Source: Ruegeria halocynthiae (GTDB lineage: Bacteria; Pseudomonadota; Alphaproteobacteria; Rhodobacterales; Rhodobacteraceae). From it: a stretch of DNA of 64,000 nucleotides. The translations under genes and the position numbers were made by a program. This document shows, piece after piece, positions 35,564 through 44,481 of this stretch. The DNA lies in contig NZ_FNNP01000001.1 in assembly GCF_900106805.1 (NCBI RefSeq), forward strand, positions 124,001 to 188,000. The letters run 5' to 3'. A model generated the notes under the pieces. It saw only the letters and a list, made by a program, of their open reading frames with translations, did not search any database and was not told where the DNA came from. Each line of letters opens with the position of its first letter. The stretch's first letter is position 1.

Positions 35564-36730
35564 ATGCCCGTCAAGAACCGGCTTGCCGAAATGCATGGCG
35601 AGATCACCAAATGGCGCCGCCATCTGCATATGCACCCCGAGTTGATGTACGACGTCGAAGAAACGGCAGGTTTTGTCGTTGATCGCCTGAAAGAGTTTGG
35701 CGTCGATGACATCACACCCGGCATCGGCAAGACAGGTGTTGTCGCCGTGATCAAGGGGCGCGAAGACACCACGGGCCGGGTCATCGGGTTGCGTGCTGAT
35801 ATGGATGCTCTGCCGATCGAAGAGGCGACGGGGCTGGACTATGCCTCTACCGTTTCGGGAAAAATGCATGCCTGCGGGCATGACGGGCATACTTCGATGC
35901 TGCTGGGGGCAGCGCAATATCTGGCTGAAACGCGGAATTTCGACGGGACCGTGGTCCTGATTTTCCAACCGGCTGAGGAAGGCGGGGCAGGTGGTCTGGC
36001 CATGTGTCAAGACGGGTTGATGGACCGCTGGGGCATTCAGGAAGTCTATGGCATGCACAACATGCCCGGGATGCCGGTCGGGGAATTTGCCATCCGGCCC
36101 GGTGCTTTGCTGGCGTCGTCCGATGAGTTCGAGATCGTAGTGACAGGCAAAGGTGGCCACGCGGCCGCACCTCATGACGCGGTTGATACAACTCTGGTCG
36201 CCTCGCATATTGTTGTGGCCTTGCAATCGGTTGTGTCGCGGACAGTCGATCCGGTCAAACGCGTTGTGCTGACCGTTGGAACGTTTGAAACTGATAGCGC
36301 CGCGTCAAATGTGATCGCCCACTCCGTACGTCTGCAGGGTACGGTCCGCACGCTGGACCCCGAGTATCGCACGATCGCGGAAGAGCGCGTGCGCCGGATT
36401 GCGGAAGACACAGCCTCGGCCTTTGGTGCGCGGGCGGATATGACATGGACGCCGGGCTATCCTGTGACCGTGAATTCCGAGGCCGAAACCGCCTATGCCG
36501 CCGACGCCGCAGAGGCAGTCGCAGGCAAGGTCAATGACAGCACCGATCCGATCATGCCGTCGGAAGATTTTGCCTACATGCTTGAAGAACGGCCCGGAGC
36601 CTACATCTTTGTTGGGAACGGGGACACGGCCATGTGCCATCACCCGGAATACAACTTTGACGATGAAGCAATCCCCGCCGGATGCAGCTGGTTTGCTGAA
36701 CTGGTGGAACGACGATTGCCCGTTACCTGA
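35564..36730 (+). CDS. M20D amidohydrolase, tandem copy 1 (hippurate hydrolase-like)
   Basis: This 388-residue metal-dependent amidohydrolase belongs to the HipO/IAA-amino-acid hydrolase group. The metal motif MHACGHDGHTSMLLGAA and the catalytic FQPAEEGGAGG are intact, with VYGMHNMPGMPVG and the C-terminal MCHHPEYNFDDEAIP completing the site. AGGGAG lies before the ATG at 35564. It shares the start pattern PVKNRLAEMHGEITKWRR with the next two genes, showing that the three arose by tandem duplication. Likely substrates are N-acyl or N-aroyl amino acids brought in by the adjacent transporter. Confidence 0.92.
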   Translation: MPVKNRLAEMHGEITKWRRHLHMHPELMYDVEETAGFVVDRLKEFGVDDITPGIGKTGVVAVIKGREDTTGRVIGLRADMDALPIEEATGLDYASTVSGKMHACGHDGHTSMLLGAAQYLAETRNFDGTVVLIFQPAEEGGAGGLAMCQDGLMDRWGIQEVYGMHNMPGMPVGEFAIRPGALLASSDEFEIVVTGKGGHAAAPHDAVDTTLVASHIVVALQSVVSRTVDPVKRVVLTVGTFETDSAASNVIAHSVRLQGTVRTLDPEYRTIAEERVRRIAEDTASAFGARADMTWTPGYPVTVNSEAETAYAADAAEAVAGKVNDSTDPIMPSEDFAYMLEERPGAYIFVGNGDTAMCHHPEYNFDDEAIPAGCSWFAELVERRLPVT

Positions 36731-36744
36731 TTTGGGAGGATCAG

Positions 36745-37908
36745 ATGCCAATCAAGAACCGACTTGCCGAAATGCACGAAGAGATCACAGGTTGGCGGCG
36801 AGACATCCATCAACACCCTGAAATCCTGTATGACACACTCCGCACCAGCGCCTTGGTGGCCGAAAAGCTTAGGGAGTTCGGCTGCGATGAAGTCGTGACC
36901 GGTATTGGTCGCACAGGCGTTGTTGGTGTGATCAAAGGCAAGACGGACACGCAGGGCCGCGTGATCGGTCTGCGGGCCGATATGGACGCCCTGCCGATGC
37001 AGGAGCAGACCGGTCTGGACTATGCCTCGAAAACCGACGACGCCATGCACGCCTGTGGGCATGACGGACACACAGCGATGGTTCTGGGCGCCGCGAAATA
37101 CCTGTCGGAGACGCGCAATTTCGACGGGACGGCCATCGTTATCTTCCAACCTGCCGAGGAAGGGGGGAACGGCGCCGAAGCGATGTGCAAAGACGGCCTG
37201 ATGGATCAATTTGGTATTCAGGAAGTCTATGCCATGCACAACGTGCCGGGCGTACCGACTGGCCAGTTCGCCATTCGTTCTGGACCGCTACTGGCAGCGG
37301 CGGATGAGTTTAACATACATCTGGAGGGCCGGGGCGGTCATGCTGCAAAGCCGCACGAAACCATTGATACCACAGTGATGTTGTCGCAACTGATTGTGGC
37401 GTTGCAAACCATCGTCTCGCGTAATGCTGACCCTATTTTGCAGGCGGTGGTGTCGGTGACATCTGTTGAGACGTCCTCGAAAGCGTTCAATGTGATCCCT
37501 CAATCAGCGCAGGTGAAGGGCACTGTGCGGACCCATTCGAACGACATGCGTGATCTGATTGAGCAGCGTTTGACTGAGGTCTGCAAGGGGATCGCCGAGA
37601 CCTTTGGTGGCACGGTCAATGTCTCGTATACGCGCGGTGTGCCGGTGACGATCAATGCCGAGGAACAGACAGAGTACGCTGCCGAAGCCGCAGTTTCCGT
37701 CGGTGGTAGCTGTGGCGAAGCGCCGATGGTGATGGGAGGCGAGGATTTCTCGTTCATGCTGGAAGAGCGCCCAGGGGCTTTCATCATACTGGGAAATGGC
37801 GACAGCGCCGGATTGCACCACCCTGAATACAATTTCAACGATGAGATCATCCCCATTGGGTGCTCATGGTTTGCCGAAATGGTCGAGCGCCGGATGCCGG
37901 CGGCTTGA
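36745..37908 (+). CDS. M20D amidohydrolase, tandem copy 2
   Basis: This 387-residue paralogue has the intact motifs MHACGHDGHTAMVLGAAKY and FQPAEEGGNGAEAMCKDG, and ends with GLHHPEYNFNDEIIPIGCSW. It is closer to copy 3 than to copy 1: both share HRTSALVAEKL-like text (RTSALVAEKLREFGCDEVVT here) and VETSSKAFNVIPQ. Copy 1 instead has VEETAGFVVDRL and FETDSAASNVIAH. GGGAGG lies before the ATG, and the gap to copy 1 is 14 bases. The differences at substrate-facing loops suggest different acyl or amino acid preferences. Confidence 0.92.
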   Translation: MPIKNRLAEMHEEITGWRRDIHQHPEILYDTLRTSALVAEKLREFGCDEVVTGIGRTGVVGVIKGKTDTQGRVIGLRADMDALPMQEQTGLDYASKTDDAMHACGHDGHTAMVLGAAKYLSETRNFDGTAIVIFQPAEEGGNGAEAMCKDGLMDQFGIQEVYAMHNVPGVPTGQFAIRSGPLLAAADEFNIHLEGRGGHAAKPHETIDTTVMLSQLIVALQTIVSRNADPILQAVVSVTSVETSSKAFNVIPQSAQVKGTVRTHSNDMRDLIEQRLTEVCKGIAETFGGTVNVSYTRGVPVTINAEEQTEYAAEAAVSVGGSCGEAPMVMGGEDFSFMLEERPGAFIILGNGDSAGLHHPEYNFNDEIIPIGCSWFAEMVERRMPAA

Positions 37909-37925
37909 GTTAGGAGAGAAAAGAG

Positions 37926-39089
37926 ATGCCAGTTAAAAACCGCTTTGCCGAGCTGCAGGATGAGATCACCGCGTGGCGACGAGATATGCACGAGAACCCT
38001 GAGATTCTGTTTGAAACCCACCGCACCAGCGCCTTGGTCGCGGACAAGCTGAAAGAGTTTGGCTGTGACGAGGTTGTTACCGGGATCGGTCGCACCGGAG
38101 TTGTCGGTGTGATCAAGGGCAAGTCCGATACCAAGGGCAAGGTCATCGGTCTGCGTGCCGACATGGACGCGCTGCCGATCCATGAGGCAACGGGGTTGGA
38201 ATATGCGTCGAAAACCGATGGTGCAATGCACGCTTGTGGCCATGACGGACATACTGCGATGTTGTTGGGTGCGGCGAAGTACCTGTCTGAGACGCGGAAT
38301 TTTGACGGCACGGTTGTGGTGATATTTCAGCCCGCCGAGGAAGGCGGCAGTGGTGGTCGCGAAATGTGTGAAGACGGCATGATGGAACGCTGGAACATTC
38401 AGGAAGTTTACGGAATGCACAATTGGCCAGGCCACCCGGTCGGCAGTTTTTCTATTCGACCTGGCTCATTCTTTGCGGCAACCGATCAGTTCGATGTCAC
38501 GTTTGAGGGGCGTGGGGGGCACGCGGCAAAACCTCAGGAGACGGTGGATACCACGGTGATGGCGGCGCAGGCTGTGTTGGCGCTACAGACCATCGCCGCG
38601 CGCAATGCCGATCCGATTGATCAGGTGGTGGTGTCGGTGACCTCGTTTGAAACCTCATCCAAAGCGTTTAACGTTATCCCTCAGACAGTGCAGATCAAGG
38701 GCACGGTGCGCACAATGAGCAAAGAGATGCGGGGCCTGGCCGAGCAGCGGATAAATGAGATTTGCAACGGCGTCGCGGCGACTTTCGGTGGTACAGTGGA
38801 TGTAACCTACATCCGAGGTTACCCGGTCATGGTGAACAGTGACGTTCAGACCGACTTTGCCGCTGAGGTGGCGAAATCGGTGTCCGGTAGCTGCGACGAG
38901 GCCCCGCTTGTGATGGGGGGGGAAGATTTTGCCTTTATGCTGGAAGAGCGCCCAGGGGCTTATATTCTGGTGGGCAATGGCGATACGGCTGCAGTGCATC
39001 ACCCGGAATACAACTTTAACGATGAAGCTATTCCGGCCGGATGCAGCTGGTGGGCCGAGATTGTCGAGCAACGGATGCCCGCGGCCTGA
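37926..39089 (+). CDS. M20D amidohydrolase, tandem copy 3
   Basis: This is the third 387-residue paralogue, with MHACGHDGHTAMLLGAAKY and FQPAEEGGSGGREMCEDG intact and VHHPEYNFNDEAIPAGCSWW at the end. Where copies 1 and 2 read HNMPG or HNVPG, this one has HNWPGHPVGSF, so the loop next to the active site carries a Trp, a possible specificity change. AGGAGAGAAAAG precedes the ATG. It is the last gene of the run, followed by an intergenic stem-loop repeat. Confidence 0.92.
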   Translation: MPVKNRFAELQDEITAWRRDMHENPEILFETHRTSALVADKLKEFGCDEVVTGIGRTGVVGVIKGKSDTKGKVIGLRADMDALPIHEATGLEYASKTDGAMHACGHDGHTAMLLGAAKYLSETRNFDGTVVVIFQPAEEGGSGGREMCEDGMMERWNIQEVYGMHNWPGHPVGSFSIRPGSFFAATDQFDVTFEGRGGHAAKPQETVDTTVMAAQAVLALQTIAARNADPIDQVVVSVTSFETSSKAFNVIPQTVQIKGTVRTMSKEMRGLAEQRINEICNGVAATFGGTVDVTYIRGYPVMVNSDVQTDFAAEVAKSVSGSCDEAPLVMGGEDFAFMLEERPGAYILVGNGDTAAVHHPEYNFNDEAIPAGCSWWAEIVEQRMPAA

Positions 39090-39095
39090 AGAGGT

Positions 39096-39147
39096 GGAGC
39101 GAGGGGCCAGCCCCTCGCGCTCCCCGAGGTATTTTTAGCCAGATGAA
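39096..39147 (+). repeat. stem-loop plus GGTATTTTTGGCCAGATGAA-type intergenic repeat, copy 3
   Basis: GGAGCGAGGGG pairs with CCCCTCGCGCTCC (with a small bulge) over ccag, followed by ccgaggtatttttagccagatgaa (to 39147). It lies between the convergent M20 copy 3 and waaA genes, seven bases after the M20 stop. Its tail matches copy 1 with one change. Confidence 0.75.
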
Positions 39148-39166
39148 GGGGGATCGGTGCGCTATT

Positions 39167-40465
39167 TCAGCCGAGTGACAGGCGGGTGCATAGCGTGTCG
39201 ATCACCGTGTGCAACGCGGATTTCTGCGTATTCACACAGGCGCGGGCAGCGGTTCGCGCGGCGGTCAGTTCCGCCTCTTTCGACAACCACAGTGCGACTG
39301 TATCAGAGAGATCGTTAGCCGAGTTGATCAAGACAGCGCCTCCGGTTTCGATCAGCGGCGCGAAGGTTTCGGCGAAGTTGAAATATCCCGACCCGGTGAT
39401 TACCGCCGCCCCGGCCTGCGCGGGCTCAAAGGGGTTGTGACCGCCGATTTCCCTCAGGGATCCACCCAGAAAAACGATAGGGCACAAGGCGTACCAGGTT
39501 CCGGTTTCCCCCAATGTGTCAGCGACATAGACCTGTGTGGCTGGCGCTATCGGCTGATTTGCGCTGCGCTGCGCGCAAGACAAGCCTGCGTCACTGACCA
39601 GTTTTACAACCTCGCTTCCGCGTTCAGGGTGGCGCGGGATCAGGAGCAGCAGCAGATCAGGCCAAAGGTGCAGCAACGCCTTGTGGGCAGACAGAACGGT
39701 TTCTTCTTCTCCGACATGGGTTGAACTGGCCACCCAGACCGGTCGACCGGCTATCTGTAATTGAGTTTTGGCTAAAGTTAATTGATCAACCGGCAGCGGA
39801 TCGGACATTGCCTTGAGATTGGTGCCGGGTTCGACCCGCCCAGCATCTGCGCCCATTGCGATCAGATTATGTGCGGTTTTTTGGTTTTGGGTCAGAAACA
39901 GCTTGAAATGGTCCAGAACGAAGCGTGCGGTGTCAGGACGTTTTTTCCAACCGGCGACCGATTTATCAGATAGGCGCGCATTCAGAAGCGCAAGTGGCGT
40001 ACCGCGTTTGGCGGTTTCCACGATAAGGCGCGGCCAGATTTCGCTTTCGACAAATATCCCGGCATCAGGATTCCAGTGATCCAGAAATCGACGTACCGGA
40101 GCCGCGCTATCTAATGGTGGGTACTGATGGCGGGTACGTTGGGGCAGGCGCTTGGCGATCAGTGCCGCCGAAGTTGGAGTGCCAGAGGTGATCAGGAACT
40201 CTGTATCCGGCAAGCGTTCACCCAAACGGCTGATCAGGCTAAGGACCGAGAGGCTTTCGCCCACGCTGGCTGCGTGAAACCAGATCAGTTGCCCTGTGGG
40301 GCGCGGCAAACTGGCATAGCCCAGCCGTTCTTGCTGACGATTTTCGGGCACACCTGCGCTTTGCAGCTTGCTGCGCACTTCATGCCAGACCAGCGGCCCT
40401 GCAATTGTGGTGAGACCGCAGTACAGTTTGTACAGCAGCGTCGGCTGCGCGTGTGAGACGGGCAT
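39167..40465 (-). CDS. waaA: 3-deoxy-D-manno-octulosonic acid (Kdo) transferase
   Basis: WaaA/KdtA transfers Kdo to lipid A at the inner membrane. The 432-residue chain has an N-terminal hydrophobic anchor region (TLLYKLYCGLTTIAGPLVW), then the GT-B fold with IWFHAASVGE, the conserved IFVESEIWPRLI and ALLNARLSDKS, and the C-terminal FLGGSLREIGGHNPFEPA that binds CMP-Kdo. It starts one base after the moaA stop, so it is probably translated in the same transcript, although the pathways are unrelated. Confidence 0.93.
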   Translation of the reverse strand: MPVSHAQPTLLYKLYCGLTTIAGPLVWHEVRSKLQSAGVPENRQQERLGYASLPRPTGQLIWFHAASVGESLSVLSLISRLGERLPDTEFLITSGTPTSAALIAKRLPQRTRHQYPPLDSAAPVRRFLDHWNPDAGIFVESEIWPRLIVETAKRGTPLALLNARLSDKSVAGWKKRPDTARFVLDHFKLFLTQNQKTAHNLIAMGADAGRVEPGTNLKAMSDPLPVDQLTLAKTQLQIAGRPVWVASSTHVGEEETVLSAHKALLHLWPDLLLLLIPRHPERGSEVVKLVSDAGLSCAQRSANQPIAPATQVYVADTLGETGTWYALCPIVFLGGSLREIGGHNPFEPAQAGAAVITGSGYFNFAETFAPLIETGGAVLINSANDLSDTVALWLSKEAELTAARTAARACVNTQKSALHTVIDTLCTRLSLG

Positions 40466-40466
40466 T

Positions 40467-41474
40467 TCAGCCGCCCGTATGGCTCATGTGGCGGCTCATC
40501 CGGCCGTCGACGGCCTGCCGGGAATAATCGAAATCGTGACCTTTGGGCTTGAGGGTGATCGCGGTGCGGATCGCGTTCTCAAGCGGCTGTTCCGTGTCAG
40601 GGTGATCACGAAGTGCTCCGCGTAAGTCGGCCATGTCTTCCTGACCCAGGCACATGTAAAGCTCACCGGTGCAGGTCAGACGCACGCGATTGCAGCTTTC
40701 GCAGAAATTGTGTGACAGGGGTGTGATAAAGCCGACTTTCTGGCTGGTTTCCTCGAGCCGTACGTAACGGGCCGGGCCGCCGGTGCGCTCGGCCAGATCG
40801 GTGACGCTGTAGTGGTTCTCGTATTCCGCCCGCACGTCCTTGAGTGACCAATACTGATCAAGCCGGTCCTCGTTGCCGATATCGCCCATGGGCATGACCT
40901 CGATCCAGGTCAGGTCCATATCACGCTCGGCGCACCATTCTGTGATCTTTGGCAGTTCAGGTTCGTTGAATCCTTTTAGAGCAACCGCGTTGATCTTGAT
41001 CCGCAGACCGGCTTTCTGCGCCGCGTCAATGCCGTTCAGTACCTGTTTCAGGCGGCCCCAACGTGTGACTTTGGCGAATTTTTCGTCGTCCAGAGTATCC
41101 AGCGAGATATTCACGCGGCGTACGCCAGCCGCATAGAGATCATCCGCGAAGCGATGCAGCTGAGATCCGTTGGTGGTCAGCGTCAGCTCTTTCAGCGCGC
41201 CACTGTTCAGATGTCGGGTCATGCTGTTGAAAAAGCTCATGATATTGCGACGAACCAGAGGTTCCCCGCCAGTGATGCGCAGTTTCTCAACACCCATGTT
41301 CACGAAAGTTGTGCACATGCGGTCTAGCTCTTCCAGTGTCAGCAGGTCTTTCTTTGGCAGAAAGGTCATGTTTTCGGACATGCAATACACGCAGCGGAAA
41401 TCGCAGCGATCCGTTACGGAGACGCGGAGATAGGTGATGGCGCGGGCAAACGGGTCGATAAGCGGAGCTGTCAT
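40467..41474 (-). CDS. moaA: GTP 3',8-cyclase (molybdenum cofactor biosynthesis)
   Basis: MoaA is a radical-SAM enzyme that starts molybdopterin synthesis from GTP. The N-terminal SAM cluster motif is [11 protein letters not shown], and the second cluster ligands lie in [18 protein letters not shown]. Other family text includes [13 protein letters not shown] and [14 protein letters not shown]. At 335 residues it is full length, although the C-terminal GG expected in MoaA is present (HTGG). The cofactor it serves is needed by the molybdenum hydroxylase at 16965-19673. Confidence 0.96.
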   Translation of the reverse strand: MTAPLIDPFARAITYLRVSVTDRCDFRCVYCMSENMTFLPKKDLLTLEELDRMCTTFVNMGVEKLRITGGEPLVRRNIMSFFNSMTRHLNSGALKELTLTTNGSQLHRFADDLYAAGVRRVNISLDTLDDEKFAKVTRWGRLKQVLNGIDAAQKAGLRIKINAVALKGFNEPELPKITEWCAERDMDLTWIEVMPMGDIGNEDRLDQYWSLKDVRAEYENHYSVTDLAERTGGPARYVRLEETSQKVGFITPLSHNFCESCNRVRLTCTGELYMCLGQEDMADLRGALRDHPDTEQPLENAIRTAITLKPKGHDFDYSRQAVDGRMSRHMSHTGG

Positions 41475-41565
41475 GGCTCATAGGTAAAGCGGAGGCCGGT
41501 TCACGGCAAGAGCCAACTGCGTTTTGGGCTGGTACAGAAAGGCGCAGGGCACTAGGGTTTGTGGT

Positions 41566-41979
41566 ATGAAATACGTGTTGATTTTGGCCTTTGCTCTGGT
41601 CGCTGGATGCGATGCTGTTCGGTCCACGACGGACCGTGTGTTCGGGGGTACATCCGCCGAGCCTGAGGCCGTACCTGTTGCGGCCAAAGCCCCTGACAAA
41701 GACCCCGAACCCGCCGCCGCTGACGGATGGGCCGGTGCCAAAACGACAATTGCCGGGTTGGGCGACCCCAATACGCCGGGGCGTTGGCTGCAGACACCGC
41801 TGGTCGAAACTGAAATCAATGGTCGGGTGGTGGTGCCGCGCACCGGTGCGCAGGCCTATGTAGCACTTGTTCCTGCGCCGGGGCCAGAAGGGGGCGGCAG
41901 CCGCTTGTCGATTGAGGCGATGCGCGCGCTACTGGTGCCGTATGACGAGCTGGTCGAATTGGAAGTTTACTCAGACTGA
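41566..41979 (+). CDS. putative lipoprotein of unknown function
   Basis: The start at 41566 gives a lipoprotein signal MKYVLILAFALVAGC with the lipobox Cys at residue 15; an upstream in-frame start at 41524 would spoil it. A disordered Ala/Pro/Glu-rich linker (about 25-60) follows, then a compact domain with GLGDPNTPGRWLQTPLVE and GAQAYVALVPAPGPEGGGSR. I do not recognise the domain. The 3' end overlaps the convergent DNA-alkylation-repair gene by nine bases. It probably sits in the cell envelope. Confidence 0.75.
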   Translation: MKYVLILAFALVAGCDAVRSTTDRVFGGTSAEPEAVPVAAKAPDKDPEPAAADGWAGAKTTIAGLGDPNTPGRWLQTPLVETEINGRVVVPRTGAQAYVALVPAPGPEGGGSRLSIEAMRALLVPYDELVELEVYSD

Positions 41980-42648
41980 GCGCAGGTATTTTCCGGCTTC
42001 TTTTCGGGCGAAGGGTTTCAATGCGGCGCCATGAGCCGAAAGAAACGCCACCACGCGTTCCGGATCGTGCTTTGATAGGTCGCGCAGCCACCATGCGATG
42101 GCCTTCTGGATGAACCATTGCCGATCAGGGACGTAGCCTGCGGCCCATCCGAGAATGCGGTCACGGTGCATCAAATCTTCTGGTTTTGGATGATTTTGTT
42201 TGGTCCACGGCAAAGTGGCCACCAGAGCAGCGCGTTTGGTCCACATATGCTGTGATACGGTCCAGCGTTCGACCTGATCCAGCCGTGAAGGATCGGCAGT
42301 CAGGCGTTTTTGCATCGCCATACAGGCATGATCGGCGATCGCCCAGGCGTCGAAATCGGGCAGCCAGCTTTGCAACAGATCCCACACGGCGTCATCTGGC
42401 CGGATACGCGCTTGTGTCAGCAACTTCGCTGCTGCGACGCGGGCCTCGTGGATATTGGTCTGCCATAACTCATCCGCAACGGCCACACGGTCAGCGACCT
42501 CAAGCTCGCGCCGCCAGGCCTTGGTCAGATCGTTCAGAATCGGGTTGGGAACACCCAGATAGGGGCGGTCTGCCTTGTGATACGCCGCCACCTGTTCTGC
42601 GCGTTCGGGATCGGCATGAGCCTTGATTTGATCCAGATAGGCCTGCAT
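41971..42648 (-). CDS. DNA alkylation repair enzyme, AlkD-like
   Basis: This 225-residue all-helical protein matches the AlkD/HEAT-like glycosylase family: YLGVPNPILNDLTKAWRRE, ARVAAAKLLTQARI, the central MWTKRAALVATLPWTKQ and FIQKAIAWWLRDLSKHDPE near the end. The conserved W and R positions around residues 135-190 line the DNA-binding groove in AlkD, which excises bulky or cationic alkylated bases. It is the last gene of glmU-glmS-alkD, six bases after glmS. Confidence 0.88.
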   Translation of the reverse strand: MQAYLDQIKAHADPERAEQVAAYHKADRPYLGVPNPILNDLTKAWRRELEVADRVAVADELWQTNIHEARVAAAKLLTQARIRPDDAVWDLLQSWLPDFDAWAIADHACMAMQKRLTADPSRLDQVERWTVSQHMWTKRAALVATLPWTKQNHPKPEDLMHRDRILGWAAGYVPDRQWFIQKAIAWWLRDLSKHDPERVVAFLSAHGAALKPFARKEAGKYLRSV

Positions 42649-42654
42649 CGGCGG

Positions 42655-44478
42655 TCACTCGACCGTTACGGATTTGGCCAGATTGCGCGGCTGGTCGACA
42701 TCTGTGCCTTTGGCGACAGCCGTGTGATACGCCAGCAATTGCGCAGGCACCGAGTAAAGGATCGGCGCGAGGCTGGTATGTACATGTGGCATCCGGATCG
42801 TGCTCCAAACACCATCCTCGGCATCGGCGATTCCATCGTCATCCGAGACAAGGATGACCTTGCCCTTGCGCGCCATCACTTCCTGCATGTTCGAGACCGT
42901 CTTGTCGAACACCGCATCGCGCGGCGCCATCACGACAACCGGCATATGCTTGTCGATCAGGGCGATGGGGCCGTGTTTCAGCTCGCCCGACGCATATCCT
43001 TCGGCGTGGATATAGCTGATTTCCTTTAGCTTCAGCGCACCTTCCATGGCCAGCGGGTACATCAACCCACGCCCCAGGAACAGCACGTCGCGGGCCTCGG
43101 ACAGGCGCTGGGCGGACTGGCGAATAGACTCATTCTGATCCAGCGCAGCGTTCAGAACTGTCGGCAACCCGCGCAAAGCGGCCGCGTGATCGGCCAGTTC
43201 TTCATCAGTCAGCGTGCCGCGATCTGCGGCGGCCTTGAGCGCCAGCATCAGCAGAACGCTAAGTTGGCAGGTGAACGCCTTGGTCGACGCAACGCCGATC
43301 TCAACGCCCGCATGGATTGGCAGCGCCAGATCGCTTTCGCGCGCAATCGAGCTTTCCGGTACATTGACGACCGAGACGATCTTGTCCGCCTTGCCTTCGC
43401 AATAGCGCAAGGCTGCCAGCGTGTCAGCGGTTTCGCCTGACTGGCTGACAAACAGCGCCAGCGTGCGGTCCGAGATCGGGGGTTCGCGGTAGCGGAACTC
43501 GCTGGCGATATCGACCTCAACCGGCATCTTGGCAAGCTGTTCGAACCAGTATTTGGCCGTCAGGCAGGCGTAAAACGCAGTGCCGCAGGCGACCATGGTC
43601 AATCGATCCAGCTTTGCGAAATCCAGATCGTCACCAGGCAACACCACCTGATCACCGCCAGTTGGAAGATAGGATCGGATCGCCTCGGCAACCACGATGG
43701 GTTGCTCGGCGATTTCCTTGGCCATGTAATGCTTGTGGTTGCCTTTGTCGACGCGGGTCCGGTCCAGTTGAATCTGCCGGATTTCACGGTTGGCAAGCTC
43801 ACCGGCCTCGGTGCGGATTTCAAGTGTGGTGCGGGTCAGTACTGCGCGATCACCTTCTTCAAGATAGGTGATGCGGTCGGTCAGCGGGGCCAGTGCAATC
43901 GCGTCCGAACCGACATACATCTCGCCGTCGCCGTGACCTATTGCGAGTGGCGAGCCCTTGCGCGCCGCGACGATCAGGTCGTCCTGCCCGTCGAACAGGA
44001 AGGCGAGTGCGAATGCACCTTGCAACTGATCAATGGTTTTGAAAGCCGCTTCAACCGGTGACAGACCTTCGTTCATGTACTGCTCGGTCAGCAGGGCAAC
44101 TGTTTCGGTATCGGTGTCCGTGACGAATCCGACACCATGATCGGCCAGTTCTGCACGCAGTTCACGATAGTTTTCGACGATGCCGTTGTGCACCACGGCG
44201 ACGGGGCCGGCCTTGTGCGGATGCGCATTCTTGACCGAGGGCGCACCATGGGTAGCCCAGCGGGTATGGCCAATGCCGGATTTGCCACGCAGAGGATCGT
44301 GCACCAGAAGGTCGCTGAGATTGACCAGCTTGCCTACGGCCCGTCGCCGCGCCAGAGCACCGTCATTCACCGTTGCGATCCCGGCGCTGTCATAGCCGCG
44401 ATACTCCAGTCGTTTCAGCGCCTCAACCAGAATGGGGGCGGCTTCGTGACTGCCCAGAACACCTACAATTCCACACAT
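42655..44478 (-). CDS. glmS: glutamine-fructose-6-phosphate aminotransferase (isomerising)
   Basis: GlmS makes glucosamine-6-phosphate for peptidoglycan and lipid A. The nucleophile Cys follows the initiator Met (MCGIVGVLG), the glutaminase domain continues with RGYDSAGIA and GHTRWATHGAPS, and the isomerase half has two SIS domains (FVSQSGETADTLAALRY; FLGRGLMYPLAMEGALKLKE), ending KSVTVE. The length, 607 residues, is normal. It starts three bases after glmU. No ribozyme is expected or seen upstream. Confidence 0.97.
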   Translation of the reverse strand: MCGIVGVLGSHEAAPILVEALKRLEYRGYDSAGIATVNDGALARRRAVGKLVNLSDLLVHDPLRGKSGIGHTRWATHGAPSVKNAHPHKAGPVAVVHNGIVENYRELRAELADHGVGFVTDTDTETVALLTEQYMNEGLSPVEAAFKTIDQLQGAFALAFLFDGQDDLIVAARKGSPLAIGHGDGEMYVGSDAIALAPLTDRITYLEEGDRAVLTRTTLEIRTEAGELANREIRQIQLDRTRVDKGNHKHYMAKEIAEQPIVVAEAIRSYLPTGGDQVVLPGDDLDFAKLDRLTMVACGTAFYACLTAKYWFEQLAKMPVEVDIASEFRYREPPISDRTLALFVSQSGETADTLAALRYCEGKADKIVSVVNVPESSIARESDLALPIHAGVEIGVASTKAFTCQLSVLLMLALKAAADRGTLTDEELADHAAALRGLPTVLNAALDQNESIRQSAQRLSEARDVLFLGRGLMYPLAMEGALKLKEISYIHAEGYASGELKHGPIALIDKHMPVVVMAPRDAVFDKTVSNMQEVMARKGKVILVSDDDGIADAEDGVWSTIRMPHVHTSLAPILYSVPAQLLAYHTAVAKGTDVDQPRNLAKSVTVE

Positions 44479-44481
44479 AAT

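Noticed and set aside
35564..39089. Assembly artefact explaining the three similar M20 genes
   Set aside because: The three copies differ throughout, including start regions and active-site loops, and have distinct ribosome-binding sites, so they are true diverged paralogues.
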